DNA of 64,000 nucleotides. Source: Ganoderma boninense. Taxonomy: Eukaryota > Basidiomycota > Agaricomycetes > Polyporales > Polyporaceae. Below the pieces are notes generated by a model. The model worked only from the letters and a program-made list of their open reading frames with translations, did not search any database and was not told where the DNA came from. The translations under genes and the position numbers were made by a program. Of this stretch, positions 44,042-57,057 are shown piece by piece (the stretch's first letter is position 1; every line of letters begins with the position of its first letter). The stretch is taken from positions 124,001 through 188,000 of the forward strand of contig CM035312.1 of assembly GCA_002900995.3 (NCBI GenBank), given 5' to 3'.

Positions 44042-47000
44042 ATGTCTTCCTCCGGTACCACGCGCAAACGTCGTGTCTCGCGTCGTTCCTCCGACCAGTT
44101 CCCCGGTCTCCCCTTTGAGCCCGTGAAGAAACCTCGCGAGGGATCTTCTGAGCCTCCCGACTCTCCCACCGACCGCGACGCTGCCGCCGAGTCCGACGAC
44201 GACGTCTTTGTCCCCTCCGCAGAACCAGCGGCTTCCGAGCTCTCTTCCGCCTCCGGTGGCGAGCTCGACGACGATGACGGTGACAGCGACGCAGTGGGAG
44301 CCGTCGTCGCGCGCACGCGAGCGGTGGCCGTTCGCAACCGTGCTGGCGGTCCCTCTAAGTGGGACGCGGATGCGAAGCGGGCTCGGTACAACGAGAAATA
44401 CGGCGAGATGACAGCTGACGCTGCTCTCGGTAAGTTTGCGCTCTTCTGGATCAGACTTGCAGCGCGCTGATACACTTTGTTTCCCAGCCAAGTTGGCCAA
44501 GGCGTGGCGCTCGCCGGCGTACAATCATTTCAAGTACCCGGTCGTCGTGTTGGACGAAGACGGGGTCGTGTATCATCGTTTTGTTTGCAAAGAGTAAACA
44601 GCGTCCTTTCTTTGCTGTGCCAATACGCGCTGATTATTCTTTAGTCATCCTAGTGTCTATCTCGATCGTATCGCCCACGAGGACTCGACCAGTAACCTCC
44701 TGCGCCATGTGCGCACCTGCGAGCCGCCCGACACCCCGGAATCTGAATCTCTTGCGGCGTACGCCTCCGGAGCGACTTACTCGAAGGCGAAGTTTCGGTA
44801 CCTCCTTGCGCTTTGGTGCGCGCGGCGCCACCGCCCCTTCAGCATGGTAGAGGACCCCGAATTCCGTCGCATTGTGCGTATGCTCTACGCCCGCGCGGAG
44901 ACGCCTTCCCGCATCGCCGTGTCCCGCGATATTCAGCATCTTCTGGAGCACGCGCGCAAGCATCTCGTGGCCCGCCTGGGGGTATGTGCCAATTTTTTTG
45001 CCGATGCTTTGGCTGCCATCTTGATGAGCGTGAGCGCATCAGGCTCTCCCGTGCAAGGTACACCTCTGCGTGGACGGCTGGACATCGCCGAATTTCATGT
45101 CGTTCCTGGGCGTTACGGCCCATTGGGGCGAGGGCGCCGAGCTCCAGCACGTAACGCTAGATTTCATCAAGTAAGTCACCGGATCGTGTCTCGGTTGCAT
45201 ACATGAGTTCGCTAACATCAAACGTGCTTCCCATAGGTTGAACAAAGCGCACACGGGGGTGTACCTCGCGGAGAAGCTCGTGAAGTCCCTCACCGACTAC
45301 GGTATCGAGAAGAAGGTACGACTGTCATCCGCTCGATACAAGTACGGATGACATACTGACTTCGGCTTATTGGCAGGTAATGGCCATCACGTGCGACAAT
45401 GCCGAGAACAACCAGACGATGATCGACGAGATGGCCATCCGGATTCCGGGATACCGCGGCCACGAGATGCGCGTGCGCTGCTTTGGGCATGTCCTCAACT
45501 TGATCGTCAAGGTACGATCAGATCCAATCGACGCCGTCATCCTCCCGCACAAGCTGTGGCACTCACGTCAGGCCTTGCCCGCCCTCAGGCAATCTTATCT
45601 CGCTTCTCGCGCACGCGCAAAGGGAAGAAGAATTCGAAGACGCCACACACCGAGTTCGATGGGGTTCTTGCCGACCTGGACGCGGACGAAGATGTTCTCG
45701 CTGAGTATGAGGCTGAGGCTGGCCTGGTTCCAGATGAAGGGGATGACGGAGAGCAGACCGACGAGGCCCGTGATGAAGCCGATGACACGATCATTGACGA
45801 CATCGAGCACGCGGACACCAGCACAGTTCAGGTGTCCAAAGAGGAACTGGTGGCGGGGAAGCAGGCACTCGAAAAGGCAAGTGCAGTCATTCGACTCTGT
45901 CCCATCCGTGCCCCTCTCATCCTCTTCGTGCAGATCATGGTGCTATCTAGCCATGTATTCTGCCGCCCCCAGATCCGCGCGGCTCTGGCGCGCTTGGCAA
46001 AGGAGGGAAACCTCAAGAGCCAGGTGCTAATCCGCCCCGTGCGAACCCGCTGGAACACCGTCACCCATAGTCTCGGCCGCGCGATCGACATGCAAGAAGT
46101 GCTCGACGCCCTCTGCGACATGCACCAATTTAACACCGTGGGCGGTGTCCGCCTTCGCCGCTTCATCCTAGATGTTGAGCAATGGACAGTTATCCGAGAG
46201 CTCTACGAACTGCTTTACGTACGTCACCCTTTTGAATGGATTTTGACGTTTCCGAGCTCACGCGATGCCGCCCTTAGCCGTTTTTGTACGCCACCAACAA
46301 AATGTCCACAAACAGACACGCGCTGGTGCACGAGGTGATTCCCTACATGGACATCCTCACCGAGCACCTCGCTCGTTTCAAGCAGGACCCCGTGCTCAAG
46401 AAGATCGTTCGGTCAGCTGCCGAGCGGGGCATTGAAGTCATCAACCGGTACTATTCGAAGACAGACCAAAGTGTTGTCTACCGGATCGCGATGAGTACGC
46501 CATCAATTTGATGACATCATGTATATCGCTAACGCTGCCTCTTTCTGGCAGTCCTCCATCCCGCATACAAGATGCAGTACTTCGCAGATCACGAGTGGCC
46601 GGCTGAATGGGTGGACGAGGCGCTCCGACTCGTGCGCGAGGAATGGACCAAGTACTACAAGCCCGCCGCCATGGTCAAGGGCGAAGACGACGCGGACGCG
46701 GGCGACTCCGAATCCCCCGCCCAGTCCCAGTCCTCTAGCGCTCCCAAACGTCGCCCCGGCCACTTGAGCGCTCGCGCCACTTTTGACGTGAGTAGTCCGC
46801 CCGTCTCCTTATGTCACTATAGGCATACATACTGACTACTTGAACATGTTCCAGAGCACTCGGAAGATGTTCGCGTCGACCGCGCAGGCCCTTTCTACCA
46901 AGGATGCCCTCGAGGAGTACCTAGCGACCCCACCCACGAAGTCCATCACCGATCCGATCGGCTTCTGGGAACTACACCTCAAGGCCTCGAAGAATGATCC

Positions 47001-47727
47001 GGGCGCGCAGGCCTTGGGTCGGATGGCGATCAACTTCCTAACAGTCCCTGGTAAGCCAGATTGCTCTTTGGCAAGCGCGTCCAGCCGGACCCGGGATCCA
47101 TCTCCATCTTCTAACGCTATCATTTACTCAGCCACGTCCACTGATGCTGAGCGTGCATTTTCCCGAGGAGGTCTCACTGTCTCTCGACTCCGCCACTCCC
47201 TAGGCGACGCGAGTATCCGCGCGAGCGCGCTCCTGGGGTCCTGGGCTCGAGTCGATGGCCTAGTTGACGAGGCAGACGCCGTCGACCTCCTCAAGACGAA
47301 GATGCGAGAAGCTCGCGGCCGTGATGACGACCACGATGTTGCGCCCGCCGCCCGCGAGAAGCGGGCGTCCGCTGCCCCGCCCGTCAAGATAAAGCAGGAG
47401 CCTGGTATGCCGCCTGTCAAGGTCAAGCAGGAGCCTCTCTCGGATGACGACGCCCGATCCGTCTCCCACGCGTCGACCTCCAAGGGCAAGGGCCTGGCCA
47501 CTGTCGCGAAGCCTCGTCCCGCGGCGAAAGCGGGCCTCGCCACTCCTGGCTCCTCGTCCTCCGCTTTGAAGGTCGCTACTGTGCCCGCACCTATCCGTCG
47601 CAAGACCTCGAAGCCCAACATCACTGCTCCCCGCGGCGCGGACAAGAAGAACAAGCGCGCCCGTCGCGTGCCGCTCAGTTCAGAGACCATCGAGATCTCG
47701 TCCGACGATGCCGAGGAGGAGGACTAG
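44042..47727 (+). CDS. hAT transposase (BED finger, RNase H core, hATC dimerisation domain)
   Basis: Cut-and-paste transposase of the enclosing element. Exon 1 (44042-44429) gives a basic then acidic N-terminus (MSSSGTTRKRRVSRRSS). A BED-type zinc finger follows, with CKD then EDSTSNLLRHVRTC (44590-44735). The catalytic region includes VHLCVDGWTSPN (about 45055-45090, needs splicing), VMAITCDNAENNQTM with its conserved Asp (45380-45420), and GHEMRVRCFGHVLNLIVK. RTRWNTV and LLYPFLYATNKMS follow. The hATC region at the 3' end contains YLATPP, DPIGFWEL and the diagnostic ATSTDAERAFSRGGLTVSRLR. The C-terminal ~150 residues are Lys/Pro-rich with two repeated VKQEPG-like segments and an acidic end. 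Multiple short introns. No stop found in the joined frame, so it may be active. Confidence 0.9.
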
Positions 47728-50149
47728 GTGCCGGGCATTCATATGGCCGCTTAATCATAAGGTAAACTCCCACTTTCCGCTTCCCTTCGTTGTATTCTCA
47801 GCATCCAACCCATGTCCTCTCGATGTCGCGTCGTTGCATTGCCGTTTCCGCCCACGCTACCCCCTCCTACTCTGTCGTGATCGCCTCCCTGCCCCGTCCA
47901 TGTACGACATTGCATCAGTATGCCTATCCTTTTTCCGTTCCTGCTCGTCTAGAAACTACGTACAGCGCGCGAGCGCAATCTGTTCATGTACTAGTTAGTT
48001 CAATTGTGAATGCGATAACCTATCGCAAACGTTTCTCGGCGCGCCAAGGTCACTCCAAGTCTGCCGCTGTGCAGCGCCGTCTCCATCCAAAACTATCTCC
48101 GCGGTGAGATAGTTAACTTTGCAACAAACCACGGGGCCAAAGTCTTATGCACCCAGCCCTGAAAATCGGAAGATTTTCAGGGATGGGTGATGATTTTCAG
48201 GCCTCGTGCGAAGATCTTAGGGCCGCACCGCACGCGAATTGCCGCCGACTGATTGGTCTCCTTCTACCCCCTCCACTCGAATTCATCGCCATACCTCATA
48301 CCACCCCTCACTATCCAACGAGCACTCCCCTTCAAACACGGACAGTCGATACCCCGCAAAACCCTTGAACACGAGCTCACGGAGGCACGGTTGGAGGAGA
48401 CGCGGTGACTCAGAGACCTCGCGCAATCCAAGTAAGTCTGTTCCACCCTCTGAGCCGAAGATGAGCCAAACGGTCAGTCTTCGAGCTCGTAACCTCATCG
48501 CGTTCCCCAGCGCTCCACCCCCCCCCTCCCTGCTCCTCTTATCATCCCACGCCCTGCCGTATGTCGAACGGCAGCAAATCGGACGACTGCTAAGCGTCGA
48601 CGGGCGCAGTCGCGCTACGCCCTTCGCTGCCCACTCTCCTACTGGTCGCTATCACGACCGTCGCCACTCCTCCGCGTCAAGCTCGTACTACGACAGAACA
48701 ATCACCGCCCTCTTCAGCACCCATCAAATTCATGCTCGCATGCCCTATCCTCCCGCGGCGACAGGCCCTCGATGGTAAGTCATCCGCCCGAGTCTTCTGG
48801 GCCCACGACGCTGACTCTCTGACCCGCTCCGCCTCCTTCACCACACATCGATGTCCAGTGCCCACGCAATCGCGTCAACCGCCCCGCCCGCGGGAATCTG
48901 CCCTGAGACGACACGTCTGCTGCCATCATCGCCGGGTCGCCGCCCCTACGTTAAGACGGGACCAAGACAGCGCCCTCCTTCTGTCACCTTTCATCGACCA
49001 TCTCACCTGCCGACCAAGCTCGCCAGCAGCCAGCCCAACGTACTCCACATCCGAGGGCTCGACCACCACCGACACTCTGCCAAGCTGTCGGGGCAGAATG
49101 GCGTCCGCTCATCGTCGAGCTCGAACCCCCCGCCTGTCGCTCCTCATCCCATCCAGCTGAGTGCCAACTATTCTCCCATTGACCCATCCTGCTGCCATGC
49201 TCGCCTCCTGCTGCCGTGCTCGGTGGCCCCATGCACCCATTCCCGTCCCGCCAATCGCCCGTTGTGTTCACCGCACTGGCAACGGTGATCTGAGTTATCG
49301 CCTCCGTTGTCGGCGGCTCCGCCTGCCCGCCCTCCGAAGATCAGCATCCAGTGCCCCGACGCCGTGAACCGCCCATCAGAAACCAGAACCGCATGTTGCA
49401 GCCAGCCATGATGCTGGGCCTGCTGGCTAAAGTTTTCTATCCGCCGGCGGGGAACTTCGCGAGCCCCATCTTAGCTACCCCCACCCAGTCTCGCCTTGTC
49501 CAGTACCGCCCCGCACAGTGTCGGCCCTGCATTATCAACAACTAGCATACTTGTTTTGTATTGTACACGGAGTTAAATGTGATGAGTGACGTCTCGCGAG
49601 CCGAGACCATGTTTGCGTCTCTGCGGTATGCTGGCGCGCCTCTGCTTCGATGACAGGCGCTTACCTCTCCGGATATCACGGCTTATCACGGCAATGTCAA
49701 AAAGCGAGCTGCGCCTTTGATATACCCACTGGAGGCTCAGTCTGCATTGCCTGCCATGGTGTACAGTATAGATCCAATCGTGATCGGGTCTCTAACGTTG
49801 TATGCGTGCAAAACCCATGCTTGTATGCTCTATAAGTAATGTAAATGTTTATCAACATGGGTAGCAATCCTCTCAAGATAGTGGTCAACGGTCCGGCACT
49901 CTCAATGCGTGCATTGAACTTCACTTGAGCATAAAACATGCACACTATAGGTCTCCTATGGCTTATAACCTGCAACCTGCAATAGGTTTAGGTCAATATC
50001 TGGGTGGCCTGGATTCTATAGGTTTGAGAGCCGTAGGTTTAGGTGAAATTTCAGGTCGACCTAAACAGATCCCAATCATGGTTGAGAATTTGTGCAAACT
50101 TATAGGTTCAGCTCCCAATCATCTGTAGGTCGACCTACGTTCAGCCTTA
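47728..50149. other. Non-coding right part of the hAT element
   Basis: 2.4 kb without a convincing gene. The C/T-rich stretch at 48240-49540 has only short fortuitous frames. Near the right end (49965-50135) are repeated AGGT motifs and a 14-bp perfect palindrome, GTAGGTCGACCTAC, at 50125-50138. Confidence 0.55.
48157..48182. repeat. 11-bp hairpin
   Basis: CCCTGAAAATC and its complement around the loop ggaa. A further copy of gattttcag follows 12 bp later. Lies in the hAT non-coding part. Confidence 0.7.
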
Positions 50150-50157
50150 CAGTTATG
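50150..50157. repeat. Right target-site duplication of the hAT element
   Basis: CAGTTATG, the partner of 41485-41492. Confidence 0.9.
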
Positions 50158-50694
50158 GGATGTCGAACACTCCCAAGATTCCAGCGCTGTCCTTCGGGAC
50201 AAGCTCACGTATTCCGCGGCCGAGTCAAGAAAGGGACGGGGGCTTAACTTTCAAGCATCTAATAAAAGGACTGACACTCGCAAGGTGGCTAACCTCATGA
50301 ATTTACCAGAGCATGTGTGTCGTAAAGGTTAGCCATGCGGTGAGACTTGCAGTGTGCTATGTTGCCGAGACTTGAAGGCATGAGCGCTGCAAAGCCCAAA
50401 ATGAACGTTGCAAGTAAAAACCGCTGCGGCGCGCACAGTACCGTACCATGAATCAACCTTTCTGGGGCCTCCGAATGGGGGAAAAATGTGCATTTGATGT
50501 ATTATGAGCTGTTAAATACCGAATCTGCTCCCCAAACAGCCTCAATGTTCGAGGAACGAGCTCGGTAGTAAAATCTATGTTCGAGGAAAGGCGCTTAGCA
50601 GCCAATTCCTCGAGCGCTTCTCGAGCATCTGCAGTGCGTTCCGGATTTGGATTTGCGCGCCCAAGCCTGTTTGTTCTTCTCTAGCTTCTTGCTC
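50158..50694. other. Promoter-side flank of the KDZ gene
   Basis: 537 bp between the hAT right end and the KDZ start codon. No ORF supported. It includes the other half of the pre-insertion divergent promoter region. Confidence 0.4.
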
Positions 50695-53600
50695 ATGGCC
50701 AGGAATGATAAACGCAAGGGCAACGCATCGACTAAGACTTCAAAAAAGGCCCGAGTCAGCATAGTCGAAGTCCCTGCCCATCCTGATCCCCGAGATCCTG
50801 CCGTCCGCCCGGTTGGTTCAAGCTCTACGCTTCCGAGTCGTGAAGTCAAGTCCGTAGTCGTCGAGAACATATCGTTCTCAGGGAATGCATCGCGACGATA
50901 TAGCCGGCACACATCGATTCACAACGTCGTCCCGAACCCTGCCGAACAAGTGTTTCGGCCTCTCGAAGAAATCGAGGCTGCGTCGATTGACGATGCCGGC
51001 GCATCGATCCTCGATGACTCGCTTCCAATACCAGAGGCCGAAACACTCGAGCATGACGCATCGACGTGCCTCAAGCCCAAAGGTTCCCGCCAGCGTCCAG
51101 AGCTTCGTGCAGGAGTGAGTTTCCCAATGCATGACCGGCCCGGCTTGAAGTTATTATGGCTGACGCTAGCTACAGAACAAGCTTCGCGACTGGCTCCCAT
51201 CCCGAGAAGACTTCCTAGAGGAGCTCCTGTGTTTTGGCGGAGCCGAAGAGGATCAGGACGACGGCCAGTCTCTCTGCAGTCTCTGTCACATCAAGGAAGC
51301 CACCTACCGGTGTCAAGACTGCTTCTCGAGGGCTCTCAAATGTGATGACTGCCTTCTCGCCAGCCACGCCGAGCATCCTCTCCACCGCATTGAGGTTAGT
51401 TGGTCCGGTCCGGCCATGACAATCTTCAATTGAATGACCCGTGTTCTCTAATGGCAGCGCTGGGATGGCGAAGCTTTCGGCAAGACATCGTTACGCGCCC
51501 TCGGGCTGCAAATTGCTCTCGGCCACCCGGCAGGAGTGTCGTGTTTGAGTCCGGCTCCAAATACACGCCGCGTAGTTATCTGCGATCTGAACGGTATCCA
51601 TGAGGTGGACATCCGCTTTTGCGAGTGCCTCGGCTCAGACTGGACCCTCACGCCACAATGGAAGCAGCTCATCCGAGTTGGATGGTTTCCCGCCACAACA
51701 CGGGCCCCCGCCACCGCGTTTACGTTCGGGCTCCTCAAGTTCTTTCAGGAACTTAATTTCCAGGGGAAGACCAATCTCTACGATTTCTGGAAGACAATCG
51801 AACGAATCACGGATAACTCCGGAGGTCGAGACGTCCTAGTGTGTACCATTTCATCCGAGCATGCTCGTTCTATGTCTATTCAGCACAAACTGATGTTCCT
51901 TGACTACAGAATCGTTACAAACAACTCTCTCATGCTATGCGGCTCTGGCGGCATCTTGTCATGCTCAAGCGCTTCGGACGCGCGCACGATCCGGCGGGAG
52001 CGGGTGGCACGAAGCCGGGCGAGTTGGTTGTGGAATGCGCAGCTTGCCCGCATCCGGACAAGAACCTCCCGGCTAATTGGGAGCATCAGCAAAAGCGCAA
52101 AAATATCGCCCAACTTTGCGCGATCATGGGTGCGTATGGAACCCTGAAAATACCATGCACAAATTCCAGAACGGGGTATGGTGCTCTTCTGCTTTGTGAC
52201 GCAAGGCAATGTCACCCTTGGGACAGGCGCCGCCATGCAATGTCAGACAATACCAGGCAATCCTCCCAATATCTCTCGCAGATTGTCTTGGCTTGGCGGG
52301 ATTGCCTTGAATTGGGGAGATTGCCGCCGGAGGCATAGTAGAGGATGGCGGCATATTGTGGATAAATAGCTCTTAATATCACTATTATTCACTCATGCAG
52401 ACGGACGCTTGTAAGGAGTGCAAGTAGAGAAGTTTATTGTGCACAACACTAGGACAGACACATACAGATAGCTGGTGATAAACAAAGCTGGACCAGTTGA
52501 CAGGAATAATGCCTGTCCTACGAGAGGCGGGAGATTTATGGGAGAGGTGGTAGATACGCGCGCTGGTGTACATTCTTCAAGCCGTAGTAAGGTTGACGGA
52601 ATGTGGAGAAGGACAATAGTGATCATGCTCACAGATGGCGATGGGCAAGAGCAGTGACGGTCAAAGGTACATTAAAGGGCGAGGCAGGACGGAAAATGAT
52701 TAGTCAAATAGTCCTATAGGCCGTAAAATAAGTGGCTCACCATTTATGCGCATATACCCACATATAATTAGGCCATCTTGTCGCCAAATGCGACGGTAAT
52801 CACGGCAAGTACATGGAGTGAGTGAAACCAACACGTTGGGCCTGGTGACGGTGGACGCACCAGAATCGGATGCGCATCTTGCAGCGCACCAGAAGATTGT
52901 AAAGATCGGCAGATATATGCACAATAAAATGGCATCTCGTACGAGTATAAGGATCGGAAGCACTCACAGTGCATATGAAATCCCGCTGATTCTCACCAGT
53001 ATGCAACCAGAATCTCCGGTGGTCTTCTATCTTGGGCAGTGGGATGGTGTAGGGGTGAGCGACGGAGCTGGCATAGATAGAGATCGAGAATTCGGACTCG
53101 AAGCTTGGACACGGTGCGACGTTGGTGAGAGATAGCGCAGCACATGAGGGCAATAAAGTGGGGAAGAGCCAGGAGGAGGGAGAACGGGGGCGGAAGGAGA
53201 GTGCGTGGTCCGTTGCCGGACATGATGGTACAAAACAAAGAGGAATTGAGCACCTGTTGAGAACGTCTTCTTGCGAGGACGAGAAGATGAGCAACGCGAT
53301 GATCACGTGTGCACCCTAAACTGGTGTCGAGACGCTCACCTACTTCTGTTGACCTTCGACGCAGACTCGCTTGCCATCTCTATGAGTTTTCCTCTCCATG
53401 GTAGTCCCCACCACCTGGGACTCGGATCTGTCTGGCTCACCACTCCCGTCCAACTTGTTCTATTCAAGTACGTAGCACGGCAACTTAGACTTGCGTAGAG
53501 GTGTCCGAGAATGCAACACTTACATATAATTGGCTTATTAGGCCATCCCATGCCGAATATTGCGCAGGATCGCAGGGAATTGCACGATCAGACCATTCAC

Positions 53601-56158
53601 GTCGAGTCTTGAGCGCTCGTACATACCAAGGCAAGAAGGGACGCTCCGGGCAATACTCGCAAGCCTGGCCGCGATTTTCGGAGTTTTGCTGATGAGAATG
53701 CTCCGCCTCATCTCAGGTACGTGTATCTCGCGTTTAGAATCACATTGATTCGAGTTTAGTCTGATATTGCATAGGTGGTTGTACACCCTTTTCTTGATGA
53801 TGGACGCAAACTTTCGTGCACGGTGTAAGGACCGTGGGTTCGACGACGTTGAGCTCGCCCCTGGTTGGGCTTATTATGTCGAAGAGAATGCTTATCTGGC
53901 TCACGTTTTGATGCGCGCCGATGAGAAAGATCTTGTACGTGGACATACGGCGGTATCTTTCCAGGGGTCTGCTTACATTCAACCGCTTAGGAAAACACCT
54001 GTTCCGCGGAACATAACGCGATTCGTCAAGCCAGCTTCCATCGTGAAGGCTATATCGCATCAGGTGTTGGGGCGATCTTGTGCGCACGCCACGCCCTTGT
54101 CCGGAAGAATGGAGCCGGCGACTTGCAACAAGGGGAAAGGTAAGTTGAATCCCATGTGCCTGTGATCGGCGGAATTGCTCATGTAATCAATCAGACAAGC
54201 CAACATGGACTACCTGTTCTTTTCGACTCTTTACCTGAGCTTGATGCTCATCATCCTCATCTCGTACGACATTGTATGCCAGTGGGCTGTGCACCTGTTC
54301 GCCCGCATGATCAAATGGTTTCCCGAAGACATGCACCTCGACCAATCAAAGGTGACTGCGCGATTTGCCATCCCGAAGAAGCACTTCCGGGTGCACGGCG
54401 GATCACCGCATTCACAATATTCTTTCAATTACCTTCCTTATGTTGGGCGCACATATGGAGAGCGCATCGAGACCCATTGGTCTCATGTAAATCCGCTCGC
54501 ACTCAGCACACGGGAAATGAGTAGCGGAATGCGCCACGAGGTGATGAATGACAACTGGGGTGCATGGAATTGGCAAAAGACGCTCGAATTTGGTATGTCA
54601 TTTTCATTTCTCATTTGACTATGTGATCTATTATTTACTAGGCATTCGCAGGGATGTTTCTTCTACGGTCCTTGGAAGAAGCGCACGAAATGAAAATCAA
54701 GCAACGCCGCATCTTTACGGAGTACAACGCCACATTCAGTCCGGACGTTGTCAAGGTGTGGGAAGATATGGTGGACGCGTGGAACCGGGATCACTCTCAG
54801 CCCGATCCCTACGAGGAGCCGAGCACTGGTACGTCATGCCGCTCCTTGTCTTGCGGAGTTAAAAATCCCTGACATGCCTCCGATAGCGATCTCTATGAGC
54901 ATGGTAAAATTAGAGCTGGCGCAGCAGGAAGCTGTCGAAGCTGCACAGGGCCAACTTCCAGCGCATGAAACCACACCTGCCGTCTTCATTCAGGTTGGCC
55001 TGGAATTAGAGGAGCAACAGTATGTGTTCAGTATACTCAGACACACTGTCCGAAGCACTGATTTTTTCTAGGCGCGGACTCCGGCAGCGCACGTCCACTA
55101 GCCGCAGCATTTCCGATCTCGCAGATCTGCAATCCAAGCGAAACGTTCTCGCTCGTCGAATCGAATCTTGGCGCGGTATCCAGGAGGTACACATGCCCCT
55201 GGTTGTGCAGCTCCGGGCCACAGAGCCGGAGCGTCCAATCAGCTCACCTCCGATTAAGCCGGAAGACATCAACCTCTGGCTGCCGTCCTCAATTCCGCCC
55301 TCACACGCATTCATAACGTCTTTCTCAGCACTCCGTGCCAAAGAACAACGCCTGCGACTAGCGCAGATGTCCGATAGCCTCGAAGATATCCGTCGAATCC
55401 GGCGCATTCTTGCCTCCATCTCGGAATTCAAGAGGCTGAATGTCTCCGGCACTGGGCAGCGCGCCGTCACGCGAACACTTGGTGTTTACGAGCGGTTCCT
55501 GACGAAGCAGGAGCGCTGTGCTGAGCGCTATCGGGCTGCTCGCTCCGCAATGCTGGTGCTTGATCCTGACGGGGATTGGAAGGCAACGTACCAGGTGCTC
55601 CGGAAGACCGATCTCCGTGGGCCACGTCGTGATGACGATGAAGGCATCCCAAGCGAAGGCCGCTACGAAATCAGCTGGATTTGGCTGACTCCCCGTTCTG
55701 GACAGGAACCTGGCGAACAGACCGGTGGCGCAACAGCAGGAGAATTCACCGAGACAATGCGCGCAGAGTGGGCACGAGCGAAAGCGCGGGTGGAGAGGTG
55801 GGCCGAGGAGGAAACTTTGCTGGTCGAGGAGATGCGGCGCGTCCTTGCCTACTTGGAGTGGAAGGCTCGGTGGTGGCGGCTCCAGCCGGGGCGGCGCACG
55901 GGCGTCAGCGCCCGCTTCAAACGAGGATTGGCTGCGTATGCTGAGAAGGAGGCCCGGGTATTTGAAGGTCTAGCCCGGAGATCAGCAGCCTACTGGGTGA
56001 ACTACTTGAAGACCATTGGTCAGGGCGAATTGCCCCCGTGGCTCCTTCCGTACGCTGCATACGCCAAAAAGATCCGAGCCCGCCGGTTTATGGGAAATGG
56101 AGAGGAGGATTTGGATGAGGAGATAGATGAGGAGTCTTCGGACGAGGAGGATAGCTGA
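50695..56158 (+). CDS. KDZ transposase with CxC2-like cysteine cluster
   Basis: DDE transposase, probably of the large inverted-repeat element. Starts MARNDKRKGNASTK. Exon 1 ends at 51114 and splices in phase 0 to NKLRDWLPSREDFLEELL. The CxC2-type cluster is CSLCHIKEATYRCQDCFSRA then LKCDDCLLASH (51275-51370). After GEAFGKTSLRALGLQIALGH and a helical region comes a second Cys pair (VECAACPHPDKNLPANW, about 52040). The coding frame is then interrupted until 53775. It resumes with the first catalytic Asp in LYTLFLMMDANFR, the second in LISYDIVCQW (54262) and the Glu in YGERIETHWSHVNP (54455). MRHEVMNDNWGAWNWQKT and a long coiled-coil C-terminus with an acidic end (EEIDEESSDEEDS) follow. The catalytic triad is present; whether the 1.65-kb gap is spliced out decides if it is functional. 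Confidence 0.85.
52132..53774. other. 1.65-kb interruption of the KDZ coding sequence (long intron or insertion)
   Basis: A donor-like gtgcgtatgg follows the last sensible codons at about 52131. The coding frame restarts after gcatag at 53774 with the expected next residues (RWLYTLF). Other introns in this gene are under about 80 bp. The interval has no gene I can support. The string acatataatt plus nearby taggccat occurs near both 52758 and 53522, hinting at an internal repeat. Confidence 0.5.
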
Positions 56159-56274
56159 ATACTAGTAATGTGGAAAGGATATTAGTGCTCCTGACTTTTG
56201 TCTGCCTATAGCGCGAATGGTCTCTATCTATTCAAAACACGACTACTACCCCGAGCTTGGAGCAGCTGGCGCAC

Positions 56275-57057
56275 CTGCGAACATGCACACCAATGCACAC
56301 CCTCCTGCCCGAGCACCCGCCCTCCCGCGCGATTGCTCGCCCGCCCGCGCGAGTGCTCGCCCACACAACTGTCGAGACGCCCGAGCACCCGCCCGCCCGA
56401 ACACCCTCCCGACCACCCGCTCGCAGGACAGTCGACCGCCCACCTGCACGATCGTGCACCCACTGGTGATGCCTGTCCGCACGACCACCCCTACGCGCGA
56501 CCGTCCGCATACCCGACCGACTGCCGGCTGGCCCGACTGCCCATCCACCCGCGCTTGACTGCGCAACCGCCCGCAGAGAGCATGCGTGCCAGACCGACCG
56601 CACGAGCGTGCAACCCGACGCACGCCTGACCACCCGCACGCCCGACCGCCCGCACGCCTGACCGACCGCATGCCAGACCAACTGCCTGACTGCACGACTG
56701 CGCGCGCACGACCACCTGCATGCCTCATCGCACGACCGTGCGCGCTCAACTGCCCGCACGCCTGACCGCCTGCATGGCCGTGCAGCCACCAACGACGCCT
56801 GACCGTGCGACCGCCCGCCCTCCGGCCGCGCGCTGCCCGCACGCTGCCTGCCCGCCACCCGTGCACCCGAGAGCCCGCGTGCCCGGCCGCCCGCGCGAGC
56901 CATCCGTGCGACTGCCCGCATACCCGCGCGACTGCCCGCATACCCGCGCGACTGCCCGCATACCCGCGCGACTGCCCGCATACCCGCGCGACTGCCGGCA
57001 CACCCGCGCGACTGCCGGCACAACCGCACGACCGCCCGCGCGCCCGAGAGCCCGCGC
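56275..57057 (-). repeat. 20-bp minisatellite, right copy (about 39 units)
   Basis: The same family as the left array but inverted and about twice as long. It includes at least four exact consecutive copies of actgcccgcatacccgcgcg at 56929-57000. It starts about 115 bp after the KDZ stop codon. Confidence 0.85.

Larger units (their letters stand above)
41493..50149. mobile_element. Complete hAT-superfamily transposon
   Basis: 8,657 bp. It starts TAAGGCTGAACGTAGGTC (41493-41510) and ends in the exact reverse complement (50132-50149). An 8-bp target duplication, CAGTTATG, lies on both sides. Eight-base duplications and YARNG-type ends are hAT hallmarks, and the enclosed transposase (44042-47727) is hAT with BED and hATC domains. 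AGGT-containing motifs (taggtt, gtaggt, aggttacc) cluster just inside both ends, like hAT subterminal binding sites. A second minus-strand gene lies at 41847-43200. Confidence 0.93.

Noticed and set aside
48239..49545. Series of plus-strand ORFs of 60-180 aa
   Set aside because: Pro/Ser/His-rich, overlapping in all frames, without splice logic or homology; typical of C/T-rich non-coding DNA.
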